A stretch of 25,801 bases of DNA from Nitrospira sp. (GTDB lineage: Bacteria > Nitrospirota > Nitrospiria > Nitrospirales > Nitrospiraceae): assembly GCA_020697375.1 (NCBI GenBank), contig JAJFBJ010000045.1, forward strand, positions 1 to 25,801, given 5' to 3'. Every line of letters begins with the position of its first letter. Positions within the stretch are counted from its first letter, which is position 1. Below the pieces are notes generated by a model. The model worked only from the letters and a program-made list of their open reading frames with translations. It ran no database searches and had not been told where the DNA came from. Both the position numbers and the translations under genes were made by a program. Of the stretch, positions 16,942 to 23,581 are shown piece after piece.

Positions 16942-17345
16942 GTGCTCAAACTCGTTGATGCCGTAAATCTCAGGTCGTCTGAAGCGCAAGAGTTACTCAG
17001 GCGGGTCTCGTTAGCAATCGAGCACATTGATGAAGCCGGGAGCCGGTCCACTCACGAAACCAGGGCTCATCGATGTCCCACTCTTCCGATAGCCACCTTC
17101 CATTCCGCCTTCCCCGAGCCCTATCTCTCGCCAGAGTTCTCGGATCGGGTGATCCAATCTCTCCTCGATACCATTAACCAACACGGTCGCATGAGTCATC
17201 AGGCCCGGCAGGTGTGAGCCCGAGTACGTGACCTCATTGATGCGGGTGAACTGATGGCCCGCAAGCCTTCTCACTCGTACAACGGATCCCATCCAACGCG
17301 GAATAGTCCTCTGCGCGGCTCTCGCCTACAGTCACGCCATGCAGA
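16942..17345 (+). pseudogene. Hypothetical helical protein gene with in-frame TGA
   Basis: From GTG 16942 the frame reads LVDAVNLRSSEAQELLRRVS, a less clear middle, then EFSDRVIQSLLDTINQHGRM and SHQARQV, TGA (17215-17217), and without frame change ARVRDLIDAGELMARKPSHS. The helix-like sequence is continuous across the stop, so TGA probably arose by point mutation. No family recognised. No ribosome-binding site at the start, so the 5' end may also be lost. The 3' limit is approximate. Confidence 0.45.
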
Positions 17346-17848
17346 CCCGTTTCTCCGCTGACGGTCCTGAATCCCTTCCCATTCCCTGTACCCTACTGAT
17401 GCACCAGGAGAACCGGCTGACGGCCGGTGGCATTTGGGGCTTCAACTGCCATCGCTATCATGTGGAAACTCAACTCCGCCTGACTCCCTGGATGACCGTC
17501 CCTCTTCTTGCCCATCTCAGGATGGAACAGGTTGGGCTTGCCCTGGGGCGCGTGACGTGGACCACACAATGTGGCATTGAATTTCTGCACAACTTCACCC
17601 CCAACACCTTCGAGAACGTCACCATTGCTTCGGAGATGGTCCGCCGGACGCTACCGTGGATCACTGCTAAGTCGGCCCGGCAGGAGCATCGCTGGAAACA
17701 GAGTCGATTGGAAGGAGGTCAAGATGCTTCGATTCCAATTCAACCGGAAGAATCAGCAGACGGTTGTGGTGGAGGGGACGCGGGTGGATTTGGCCGATGG
17801 GATCATTACCGTGGTGGATGCCCATGGACAGGCACACGTCACGTTTGA
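17339..17848 (+). CDS. Degenerate PilZ-like protein
   Basis: The first ~95 residues follow the PilZ-like strand pattern I recognise from related proteins (CTLLMHQENRLTAGGIWGFN, then CHRYHVETQLRLTP, MTVPLLAHL, GRVTWTTQCGIEFLHNF). The cyclic-di-GMP-binding motifs are missing: there is no R-x-x-x-R, and (D/N)-x-S-x-x-G is replaced by GFNCHRYH. Beyond residue 125 the frame runs 120 bases into the next gene with Gly/Asp-rich shadow composition, so the true end is probably earlier and lost to a frameshift. No ribosome-binding site. It may be decaying; the PilZ-type assignment is tentative. Confidence 0.45.
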   Translation: MQTRFSADGPESLPIPCTLLMHQENRLTAGGIWGFNCHRYHVETQLRLTPWMTVPLLAHLRMEQVGLALGRVTWTTQCGIEFLHNFTPNTFENVTIASEMVRRTLPWITAKSARQEHRWKQSRLEGGQDASIPIQPEESADGCGGGDAGGFGRWDHYRGGCPWTGTRHV

Positions 17849-17897
17849 CGAAGCCGAGCTGTGGAGTTGGTGGCGCGTGAGCGAGCGGGTGCCGTAA
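17724..17897 (+). CDS. Small 57-residue hypothetical protein
   Basis: ATG 17724 stands 5 bases after a strong AAGGAGG. The product reads as a compact beta protein: MLRFQFNRKNQQTVVVEGTR, then VDLADGIITVVDAHGQAHVT and ELWSWWRVSERVP. No signal peptide or membrane segment. Not recognised as a named family. It overlaps the 3' shadow end of the PilZ-like frame. The strong ribosome-binding site and composition make it more credible than that overlap. Confidence 0.65.
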   Translation: MLRFQFNRKNQQTVVVEGTRVDLADGIITVVDAHGQAHVTFDEAELWSWWRVSERVP

Positions 17898-18030
17898 TGT
17901 CTTACGCGGGAGTTCTGTCAATCATCGCAGATCGGTCTCCTCGTGCCAGCCTCGCCGATCACACACGCGAACCGCCTCGGCACTGGACGCCCTCTCGGTC
18001 TTCCCCTCGCGCGGACGAAAGGAGCACGTC

Positions 18031-18189
18031 ATGCAGGCGGGGATTTGGCTCATGCTCTGTCTGCTGTTGGCCTTCGTGCTGGTATTCGCCTACTGGCTTC
18101 GGTCGCTCCATCGTCTCGAAGCACAGTGGGACACACGCGGCCGCGGGCTCGAACAACTTGACGTCGGCGGGGATTCGGTGGCCCACTAA
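18031..18189 (+). CDS. Small single-pass membrane protein, 52 residues
   Basis: ATG 18031 is preceded by AAAGGAG with 6 bases between. The product has one transmembrane helix at residues 5-23 (IWLMLCLLLAFVLVFAYWL) followed by a basic/hydrophilic tail (RSLHRLEAQWDTRGRG). Positive charges after the helix suggest the C-terminus is cytoplasmic. Function unknown. It ends 18 bases before the next gene, so co-transcription is likely. Confidence 0.65.
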   Translation: MQAGIWLMLCLLLAFVLVFAYWLRSLHRLEAQWDTRGRGLEQLDVGGDSVAH

Positions 18190-18207
18190 TTCTGTCTGTC
18201 AAACGGT

Positions 18208-18681
18208 ATGTACTTCATTCGGATGAACCGCACGACAGCCACATGGACCTTTCTGCTGGGATGCAGTGTCATGGGTGTGTGTAGTCTCGGTCTCGCGCAG
18301 GAGAGCCTTGGCTTTGCGCTGATTGGCACGACGGCGTCCACGGCGCCGAAGATCTTCGATGCCATGGATTCAGATGATGCGTGGCAGGATGCGTTAGCCG
18401 TTCAACGTCAGGCAGCCATCTATGGCGTTCAGAATGCCGACAATCCCAAAATAGACATGGCCCGAGGGACAGGAGAATATATCAGCTCGTTTGCAACAAT
18501 CCTCAACATTCCCAAGAACCAATTCTCCCAGGTTTTCAAGATCGCGCAACACGCGTACCCATCCGTCTGGCAGCCAGGGATGCCTGCCGAGCAATCGATG
18601 AATGAATTGCTCCTTCACCTGGCGGAAGCCCATCTTGTGGCGTCTCCGGCACTCGTCGTAACAGAACCATTACCGAGATGA
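18208..18681 (+). CDS. Exported hypothetical protein, DUF3015-like C-terminus
   Basis: A 157-residue product with a signal peptide (MNRTTATWTFLLGCSVMGVC, probable cleavage near GLA-QE) and a helical C-terminal half: DMARGTGEYISSFATILNIP and FSQVFKIAQHAYPSVW. The ARG-GEY--S-AT-L-IP pattern resembles DUF3015-type exported proteins. Start ATG 18208 versus ATG 18223 is undecided because neither has a strong ribosome-binding site; the second gives a cleaner signal peptide. Predicted periplasmic; function unknown. Confidence 0.72.
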   Translation: MYFIRMNRTTATWTFLLGCSVMGVCSLGLAQESLGFALIGTTASTAPKIFDAMDSDDAWQDALAVQRQAAIYGVQNADNPKIDMARGTGEYISSFATILNIPKNQFSQVFKIAQHAYPSVWQPGMPAEQSMNELLLHLAEAHLVASPALVVTEPLPR

Positions 18682-18822
18682 GGCCGTTGTCGGTTACGAA
18701 TCTCTGTGGGCTTTGTCGACCGTCGCACACGAGCGGGCAGCGGGTGGGGTGAGAAGCCCATGTGTCTGGGCTACTAACGTGCGCAAGACCCACCGACCAT
18801 GCGGATGGCAGAAGGAGAAACG

Positions 18823-19056
18823 ATGATGCAGGCTGGCGAAGACCGAGTCGAGATGGCACAGAAGGTGTTGATTCAACATCTGGTGCTTAGCTTTCCTCAA
18901 GCCGCCATTTTCTCCCGCCAAATCGGGCGCGCCTATCAGGTCTTCGTCATTGCGCCCTATGACGGAAGCCCTGGCACGGCCATCCAAGTCGAACGGGCGT
19001 GGCTCGCTGATCAGCAGGCCTCAATCGATGATTTCGACAGGTCTTGGAGCATCTGA
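18823..19056 (+). CDS. Small hypothetical soluble protein
   Basis: ATG 18823 follows AAGGAG at 6 bases; the frame is open slightly upstream (ATG 18799), but that part contains the ribosome-binding site. The 77-residue product looks like a small alpha/beta protein: VEMAQKVLIQHLVLSFPQAA, then FSRQIGRAYQVFVIAPYDG and VERAWLADQQASIDDFD. No signal or membrane segment. Not recognised. Followed ~90 bases later by the PilZ gene on the same strand. Confidence 0.65.
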   Translation: MMQAGEDRVEMAQKVLIQHLVLSFPQAAIFSRQIGRAYQVFVIAPYDGSPGTAIQVERAWLADQQASIDDFDRSWSI

Positions 19057-19149
19057 ACTTGCCGACTGTCCTCGAAAGGTGCGCACGCTACGACCTGGGA
19101 TCGGCTCATAGGAACGACCCCGGCAACGCAGGATGGCCGATCGCACGGA

Positions 19150-19518
19150 GTGGCGGTACAGTCGCGTATGGCCCACTCCCGCTTTCAGGTCCGTCCTTAC
19201 CACCGGCTGCCGGTGCACTGCTCTCTGTACGTGCAGACTGAGCATACATACGACACCGGCACGCTCTGGAATGTCTCGCTCAATGGCTGCCGCATCAGTA
19301 CCACGCTCCCTCTTCAGGAAGGAAGTCTGGTGGCACTGCTCATGCTGTTGCCCGAGCCCGGCGGAGCGATGCTGATCCAGACGGCCTCGGTCTGTTGGAC
19401 GCGAGGCCCAGACTACGGGCTTCGTCTCGTCACGCTGCATCCGGTCGAAGCGGGCCGTCTGGAACGGTATGTCACCCAGGCAGTCGGTAAGGTCCATGCT
19501 CAACATCAGGCGTGTTGA
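19150..19518 (+). CDS. PilZ domain protein
   Basis: The 122-residue product is a single PilZ domain, the receptor for the second messenger cyclic di-GMP. Both binding motifs are intact: R-x-x-x-R as RPYHR (15-19) and N-x-S-x-x-G as NVSLNG (41-46), followed by the strand pattern CRISTTLPLQEGSLVALLML and ASVCWTRGPDYGLRLVTL. The GTG 19150 start is the longest; ATG 19168 (MAHSRFQV) is equally possible, and neither has a well-spaced ribosome-binding site. The 3' end overlaps the AP2-like gene by 23 bases, suggesting translational coupling. The output of this stand-alone sensor cannot be read from sequence. Confidence 0.85.
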   Translation: MAVQSRMAHSRFQVRPYHRLPVHCSLYVQTEHTYDTGTLWNVSLNGCRISTTLPLQEGSLVALLMLLPEPGGAMLIQTASVCWTRGPDYGLRLVTLHPVEAGRLERYVTQAVGKVHAQHQAC

Positions 19519-19974
19519 TCACACACCGTCCGGAACGCATTGCTGGCGTGTCGAGGTGCGGCGGCGTTCGCGGATTTACCGGCGAAATTTTAGCGATGGT
19601 CCGCATGGCGGAGCGGACCAGGCGCTCCGCGCGGCCCAACAGTATCGAGACCGCCTCATTCAGACCCATCCGCCATGGGCGATGCCGGACTATTGCGGGA
19701 TTCTGAAACAAAACAATCGCTCTGGCGTCTCAGGCGTGACCCGCGTCGATCGGCTGGAACGGATCAGAGGTCGGCTCTACCGTCGGCTCTTTTGGGAGGC
19801 CCAGTGGCCCATCGGTCATGGCCGAGCGAAGCACAAGAAGTTTCCATCCTGAAGTATGGAGAGGCGGGCGCCTATGAGATGGCGCGGGCGGCCCGAGAGA
19901 CCGCCCTCCAAGCGCTGGCCACTCAGACGTTTTTACCATTGCCGCTCCGCCATCACGGGAAGACCGCCCACTGA
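19496..19974 (+). pseudogene. AP2-like two-part DNA-binding protein gene with one-base frameshift
   Basis: From ATG 19496 the frame reads MLNIRRVDHTPSGTHCWRVE, then RRRSRIYRRNFSDGPHGG, AALRAAQQYRD-type helix, DYCGILKQNNRSGVSGVTRV and FWEAQWPIGHGRAKHKKF. It then hits TGA. One frame over, from 19843, it continues SILKYGEAGAYEMARAARET ALQAL to 19974. A single missing T in TTT 19841-19843 explains it (KKF-SILKYGE restored). The layout is two AP2-like units: strand-strand-strand plus helix, with the NN-SGV-GV-R signature in the second. AP2 domains bind DNA and in bacteria are usually found in homing endonucleases; here there is no nuclease part. It overlaps the PilZ gene start-to-end. It may be functional if the shift is an error. 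Confidence 0.7.
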
Positions 19975-20106
19975 CTCGCCCGTTACGCCTCTTCCCAGGA
20001 CGCCAATGGTGACAGGTCCCTCGATAGAAGAACCGCCTTCCCCAGAACGGACGATGGTCCCAACGGACCATCCGCTGTAGCCTCCTTCACAGTGGGAGGA
20101 TTGCCT

Positions 20107-20835
20107 ATGTGTCGCATGGCCGTGCGGGGGGTCTGTGTGTGGTTCCTTGTTTCGGGTTGGATGGTCCCGCCTATCTTGGCCGAGGAACAGGATTCATCGT
20201 TGCAGGTCGACCCCTATATCGCGCTGTTTGGCGGAGTCACCATTCCTTCCCTGACCGACACAAAAGTTGAGAGTGGTGTACTGAACCAGCATGTCACCGT
20301 CTTTGATCAAGACTTTGACCGGTCCCGATCACTCGGCGGGAAAGTCGGCGTCTGGGTGCCGGCGTTCAGACGGTCCACAGGGCTGGATTATGGCTTGGAA
20401 GTGGACGTCACGAATTATCAGCCCGATGTGAAGGCCGGGCGATTTCGCGCGAGCGGCACGGCAGGTGGTGTCCCCGTCATGGGGGCCAGCATGGCGAACC
20501 GCCTGAATGTGAACTCCACGATCATCGCCGCCAATCTTTTACTCCGCCTGCCGCTCTATGTGTCGGAGGAGTTTCCCCACGGCCGTCTCTATCCGTATCT
20601 GGGCGGAGGGCCGGGATTTCAGAACTCCACCTTCGATGGCGGCAAGGCGAACTCTGACGTCGCGCTCCAAGCCCTTGCCGGTCTGCATGTCTTCGTCGCG
20701 AAGCGCCTGTCCGTATTTGGTGAATATAAATATACACACGTCAACCAGACCTTCGGCGTGGGAGGCCAGGATGTGACGTTTACCTTCACTGTCAGTCACG
20801 TCGTAGCCGGATTGGCGTTCCATTTTGGGCGGTGA
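20107..20835 (+). CDS. Outer-membrane beta-barrel protein (OmpW/Omp_b-brl-like)
   Basis: The 242-residue protein has a signal peptide (VRGVCVWFLVSGWMVPPILA, cleavage before EEQD) and then alternating amphipathic strands typical of small outer-membrane barrels: VDPYIALFGGVTIPSL, GGKVGVWVPAF, YGLEVDVTNYQPDV, LYPYLGGGPGFQNSTF, and SVFGEYKYTHVNQTF with a closing strand ending in FHFGR (aromatic near the end). I chose ATG 20107 because GGGAGGA stands upstream; GTG 20092 would include that site in the coding sequence. It is probably an 8-stranded barrel; ligand unknown. The lipoprotein gene follows in the same direction. Confidence 0.85.
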   Translation: MCRMAVRGVCVWFLVSGWMVPPILAEEQDSSLQVDPYIALFGGVTIPSLTDTKVESGVLNQHVTVFDQDFDRSRSLGGKVGVWVPAFRRSTGLDYGLEVDVTNYQPDVKAGRFRASGTAGGVPVMGASMANRLNVNSTIIAANLLLRLPLYVSEEFPHGRLYPYLGGGPGFQNSTFDGGKANSDVALQALAGLHVFVAKRLSVFGEYKYTHVNQTFGVGGQDVTFTFTVSHVVAGLAFHFGR

Positions 20836-20920
20836 GGCCACAACCCTATCAGTCAACACGATGTGGAAGCCGGTTCTCACACCAGGCCGTTGTGGGCGCA
20901 AATTGGAGGAGATCACCAGC

Positions 20921-21421
20921 ATGATGCAACGGACGATGAGGACATGTGTACTGGGCCTCGTGGTATGGGCTTCGGCGATCGGGGGGTGCACGGCGATACC
21001 CCCCAAGGGTGCATCCGACACGCTTCCCACGGGTCCCTTTTTTATGGCCGAGCCGGACGAACTGGGAATGTTGCAGGCGATCTCGAAAGCGCAAGAGGCA
21101 CGGATCAAGGCCTGCCAGAAGGGCCAGCCGTGCGAAGACGCCTCTTACCTGCGGGGTTTGGTCGCGCTGTTCGAGAATCGGGCGGACGCCATGTCAACAT
21201 TTCAAGGATTGCACAACACCATGCCCACCAGTCGCTACGATGCGGCGATCGTGGGCTGGATCGATCTCTTGCAGGATCAGGCGCTGGCTTCTCCGCACAG
21301 CCGGGCGTTGATGATGCAACTGAAGGAAGAGGTGTTGCATACGCTCACGGAGCGGTCCACTCCCGTGCTTGCTAAGCAAGGGAAAAAGGCGGGCCTGCGG
21401 CCCGCCGATCTTCGCCGCTGA
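20921..21421 (+). CDS. Lipoprotein of unknown function
   Basis: The 166-residue product has a lipoprotein signal (RTCVLGLVVWASAIGGC, lipid-modified Cys23) and a mature helical domain containing a conserved-looking C-x6-C pair (IKACQKGQPCEDASYLRGLV) and FENRADAMSTFQ. GGAGGAG lies ~10 bases upstream of ATG 20921. An upstream in-frame start at 20825 would overlap the barrel gene's end and lacks a signal peptide. It is predicted to be anchored to the outer membrane and may work with the barrel protein encoded 85 bases upstream. The last codons overlap a minus-strand terminator hairpin. No named family recognised. Confidence 0.78.
   Translation: MMQRTMRTCVLGLVVWASAIGGCTAIPPKGASDTLPTGPFFMAEPDELGMLQAISKAQEARIKACQKGQPCEDASYLRGLVALFENRADAMSTFQGLHNTMPTSRYDAAIVGWIDLLQDQALASPHSRALMMQLKEEVLHTLTERSTPVLAKQGKKAGLRPADLRR
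21383..21406 (-). terminator. Intrinsic terminator for the minus-strand unit, inside the lipoprotein gene's 3' end
   Basis: GGCGGGCC (21388-21395), loop TGC, GGCCCGCC (21399-21406) form a perfect 8-bp GC-rich stem. On the minus strand it is followed directly by five T (complement of A-run 21383-21387). It lies about 65 bases past the stop of the 21472-21777 gene. It encodes KAGLRPAD in the convergent lipoprotein gene. Confidence 0.8.
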
Positions 21422-21471
21422 CCTCACAGGTCTGAGTCCTAACTTCAGGAGCTCTGTGTCGGCACAGGGCC

Positions 21472-21777
21472 CTACAACGGCAGTGATGGCGCAAGAGATC
21501 CGTCTGGTTGCTCGAACTCGACGATGATTGACAAGGGCTCCGGGGCAGTCACTTGGCCGGTCTGCTCCACTGACGCCAGCCGTGGATGCACGTAGGGCGC
21601 CGCAGCCTTGGCCATATGGAGGCGTAGGGCAAGGGGCGTCCGTATATCGCGCATGGTGCTCAGCATATACTCCAGCGGGGTGAGGCCACTCGCGGCAATG
21701 GCCGCTTCGCGTGCGGCCGATGCCTTGTTCTGAATCTCTTTTTTCCTGCCTGCCTCCGGTCGTCTGCCACCTTTCAT
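21472..21777 (-). CDS. Phage terminase small subunit-like protein
   Basis: From ATG 21777 the 101-residue product begins with a basic region (GGRRPEAGRKKEIQNKASAA) followed by helices (LTPLEYMLSTMRDIRTPLAL and MAKAAAPYVHPRLASVE). This pattern is seen in small DNA-binding proteins encoded beside phage terminases, where they recognise the packaging site. The start overlaps the stop of the upstream gene in an ATGA arrangement, so it is probably translationally coupled. No large terminase or capsid genes are nearby, so it is a detached phage-derived gene or a domesticated homologue. The frame is open upstream, but the coupled ATG fits best. Confidence 0.6.
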   Translation of the reverse strand: MKGGRRPEAGRKKEIQNKASAAREAAIAASGLTPLEYMLSTMRDIRTPLALRLHMAKAAAPYVHPRLASVEQTGQVTAPEPLSIIVEFEQPDGSLAPSLPL

Positions 21778-22364
21778 ACACTGCCATTCCAGAGCGCAAG
21801 CCTTTGCCACCGTAGGCAGGAAGTACAATCTGTCAGTGGCTCAAGTTCAGCTGACCATCGATAAAGTCGCCCGCGAACTGTTTGAGAACGACTGGATGAG
21901 CGTACCGGAGTTGGAGATTCGTCACGCCTCTGACTGGCAAGATGGGAAGAAGTAGTCGAGAGTTCCTTCTGCGCCGGCAAGGCGTACAATTCCCAACTCC
22001 AGGGCACAGCGAAATACCTCACGTACTCAGGCTCCTCAGTCCCTGAATCGATGATGGTCCCATCCTCCTCCAGTGCAGATGAGTGAACTTCCCATGACCA
22101 CATATCACCCCTCAGCTTGAGTAACTGAAACCCAAACCATGGAGTTGCCCTTGGGTGTCCTGAGGCGTACTCAAGCGCTGATCTCTGACACTCACAAGGC
22201 CTCCCAACGCCCCACCGAATGGCGGTCGGAAGGATTTCCATGGCGTTGTCGAGGAGGTACCTACACACCGCCGGGTCGAACCAAGCTTCTAAGTAACAAT
22301 CCGGCTCAAAGACGCCTGGATCGATAGACAGCAGCTTCTCTTTGATTCCTTGTAGGTAATTCAT
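21774..22364 (-). CDS. Hypothetical protein (phage- or island-like unit)
   Basis: ATG 22364 follows GAGGGAAG and encodes up to 196 residues. The first ~140 look like a real acidic, Trp-rich protein: MNYLQGIKEKLLSIDPGVFE, WFDPAVCRYLLDNAMEILP, FGFQLLKLRGDMWSWEVHSS and YVRYFAVPWSWELYALPA. After about residue 142 the chain becomes Ser/Arg-rich with low third-position GC, while the opposite strand there reads as protein. The C-terminus may therefore be extended by mutation. Codon use is more AT-tolerant than in neighbours, suggesting transfer. No family recognised. Its stop overlaps the next gene's start (ATGA). Confidence 0.6.
   Translation of the reverse strand: MNYLQGIKEKLLSIDPGVFEPDCYLEAWFDPAVCRYLLDNAMEILPTAIRWGVGRPCECQRSALEYASGHPRATPWFGFQLLKLRGDMWSWEVHSSALEEDGTIIDSGTEEPEYVRYFAVPWSWELYALPAQKELSTTSSHLASQRRDESPTPVRSSSRSQTVRGRLYRWSAELEPLTDCTSCLRWQRLALWNGSV
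21836..21955 (+). CDS. Possible 39-residue protein or gene fragment, antisense to the hypothetical gene
   Basis: GTG 21836 to TAG 21955 reads VAQVQLTIDKVARELFENDW, then MSVPELEIRHASDWQDGKK. Composition and GC-rich third positions are those of a real coding region, and stronger than the overlapping minus frame. The frame is open upstream of 21836 without a clear start, and the AGGAAG motif is ~12 bases away. It may be the surviving 3' end of a larger gene. Function unknown. Confidence 0.35.
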   Translation: MAQVQLTIDKVARELFENDWMSVPELEIRHASDWQDGKK

Positions 22365-22776
22365 TTTCCGAACTTCCCTCTGGATGAAAATAAGGTATAC
22401 CCTCGATCCGGTATGAGGTCTGGAACGTCCTCTGCTGACGGGAACTCCACACCGTTTCTCTCCATCTCCCTGATCGGGCGAGTGCCCTGTCCTTGTCAGA
22501 GAGGATGGATTGCCTGCTGTAGGGTTGCGGCTTTGATTGTTCTTCTTCATTGTTGTCATGCTTCGTGGTGGTAGCCATGTTCAGATCCTCTTTCCTCTTT
22601 GTTATCGAAGAGCGCCTAAGTACTGCATGGCCTGCCCGACCCAACCAGCCGCGGGCATTGACCCATGCAATCAAGCCACTGCATTCAGCACACCAATAAA
22701 CTAAGCGACCAATGGTATAATCTTGCTTCAGCGGGACATTGTTGCGTTCGCAGATGGAACATTGGTTCTGGTTCAT
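22306..22776 (-). CDS. Zinc-ribbon hypothetical protein
   Basis: ATG 22776 follows AAAGGG. The N-terminal 35 residues hold a four-cysteine ribbon: CSIC (6, 9) and CAEC (29, 32) around VPLKQDYTIGRLVYW. Then come a basic linker and a hydrophilic charged region (ATTTKHDNNEEEQSKPQPYS). An internal ATG at about 22578 with AAAGAGG upstream could start a second small protein in the same frame. The 3' end overlaps the next gene by 59 bases. The ribbon suggests nucleic-acid or protein binding, as in many phage-encoded small proteins. It is probably the first gene of a three-gene unit ending at the terminator near 21388. Confidence 0.6.
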   Translation of the reverse strand: MNQNQCSICERNNVPLKQDYTIGRLVYWCAECSGLIAWVNARGWLGRAGHAVLRRSSITKRKEDLNMATTTKHDNNEEEQSKPQPYSRQSILSDKDRALARSGRWRETVWSSRQQRTFQTSYRIEGIPYFHPEGSSENELPTRNQREAAVYRSRRL

Positions 22777-22826
22777 TGGTTTACCCTTTGTTGCCCTTCG
22801 AATTGCCTTTGGTTTAGGGTTTGACT

Positions 22827-22946
22827 ATGACTCGCTCATGGTCCTGGCGATGGAAGATCGTTGCAGCCATTCTCTTACTGCTTCTCATTTATGCCGTCTG
22901 GGATTTTATGTGGGTCAAGGTGGCCTCCAGAGATGCTGTCAAATAG
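22827..22946 (+). CDS. Mini membrane protein, 39 residues (tandem paralogue 1)
   Basis: ATG 22827, with AGGG 7 bases upstream, encodes MTRSWSWRWKIVAAILLLLL then IYAVWDFMWVKVASRDAVK, a single transmembrane helix (about residues 11-25) after a Trp/basic N-terminus. The paralogue 310 bases downstream shares the W-W-W-KIVAA core, the LLLLL-Y-VW helix end and the terminal VK. Conservation between the two copies supports both as real genes. Positive charges before the helix suggest an N-in orientation. Function unknown. Confidence 0.62.
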   Translation: MTRSWSWRWKIVAAILLLLLIYAVWDFMWVKVASRDAVK

Positions 22947-23136
22947 ACGGAGCCCATGTTGTTCTGATTTGTTGTTGGGAAAAGGTTGAGACCTGAGCGA
23001 CTACAGGCCCCACAGTGTGGGAACAATGGCAGGAAGGCATACGCTTCGGCGGCGTCGAAACCGAACAGTGAGGGTCATGGCACTGTTCTCACATACTTGA
23101 TCCACGATCCGGTTCCACTGTGCTCAGGGTGATGAC
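22947..23136. other. Spacer between the two mini genes with imperfect inverted repeat
   Basis: Holds a short CCCAC/GTGGG hairpin near 23009-23021. There is also an imperfect inverted similarity between about 23012-23030 and 23077-23093 (GTGTGGGAACAATGGC versus GGCACTGTTCTCACAT). Could be a transcript structure; not a clear terminator. Confidence 0.3.
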
Positions 23137-23259
23137 ATGTTTCGATTCTGGCCCCGGCAATGGAAGATCGTCGCCGCTGTTGTTCTTCTAGTGCTTCTGG
23201 CGTATTTCGTGTGGCATGGACTCAACATTGACCCGGCAGATAGAGGCCTTGTCAAATAG
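23137..23259 (+). CDS. Mini membrane protein, 40 residues (tandem paralogue 2)
   Basis: ATG 23137 follows AGGGTGA and encodes MFRFWPRQWKIVAAVVLLVL then LAYFVWHGLNIDPADRGLVK, again one transmembrane helix (about 11-26). It aligns with the upstream copy at RxWKIVAA, LL-LL-Y-VW and the last two residues, while the tail differs. The DNA just upstream (AGGGT-GA--ATG) is also similar in both copies, indicating tandem duplication of a ~310-base unit. Function unknown. Confidence 0.62.
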   Translation: MFRFWPRQWKIVAAVVLLVLLAYFVWHGLNIDPADRGLVK

Positions 23260-23371
23260 TAGCGCCCTTGGCGTCTGAAACCCTGCAGCCATAACTGCTC
23301 GCACAGCTATGACCGCAGGGCATATTCCACTTGATCAAGCTGCCTCGAAGCCGAACAATCAGCCTCAACCC
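23260..23371. other. Spacer after the second mini gene
   Basis: Contains TCGAAGCCGAACAATCAG, similar to TCGAAACCGAACAGTGAG in the first spacer. This supports the idea that the duplicated unit includes downstream noncoding sequence. Confidence 0.35.
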
Positions 23372-23581
23372 TTACAATGGATTGCCCATCCAGCTGCCAA
23401 GCTGTTGAAATAATTGCTGAATCCAGTGGATGTCGCTGCGCGGCGTGGCTTTCTTACGGTAGGACGTAAGAGCCAGCAATACGAGGATGGCGGGAAACTG
23501 GTTCGACCAGATCACGGTCCTACCGTCCCTGTAAGACAGAGAAAAGAACCAAGTTAAGAGGCAATGACACGACATTCTCAT
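23372..23581 (-). CDS. Possible 69-residue small protein coupled to the potassium channel gene
   Basis: ATG 23581 overlaps the channel gene's stop as ATGA, suggesting translational coupling. The product contains a weak hydrophobic stretch (NQFPAILVLLALTSYRKK) and an amphipathic helix (DIHWIQQLFQQLGSWMG). The first ~20 residues (Cys/Trp/Phe/Ser-rich) are poor, so the true start may be later, or this may be a gene fragment. Function unknown. Confidence 0.35.
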   Translation of the reverse strand: MRMSCHCLLTWFFSLSYRDGRTVIWSNQFPAILVLLALTSYRKKATPRSDIHWIQQLFQQLGSWMGNPL

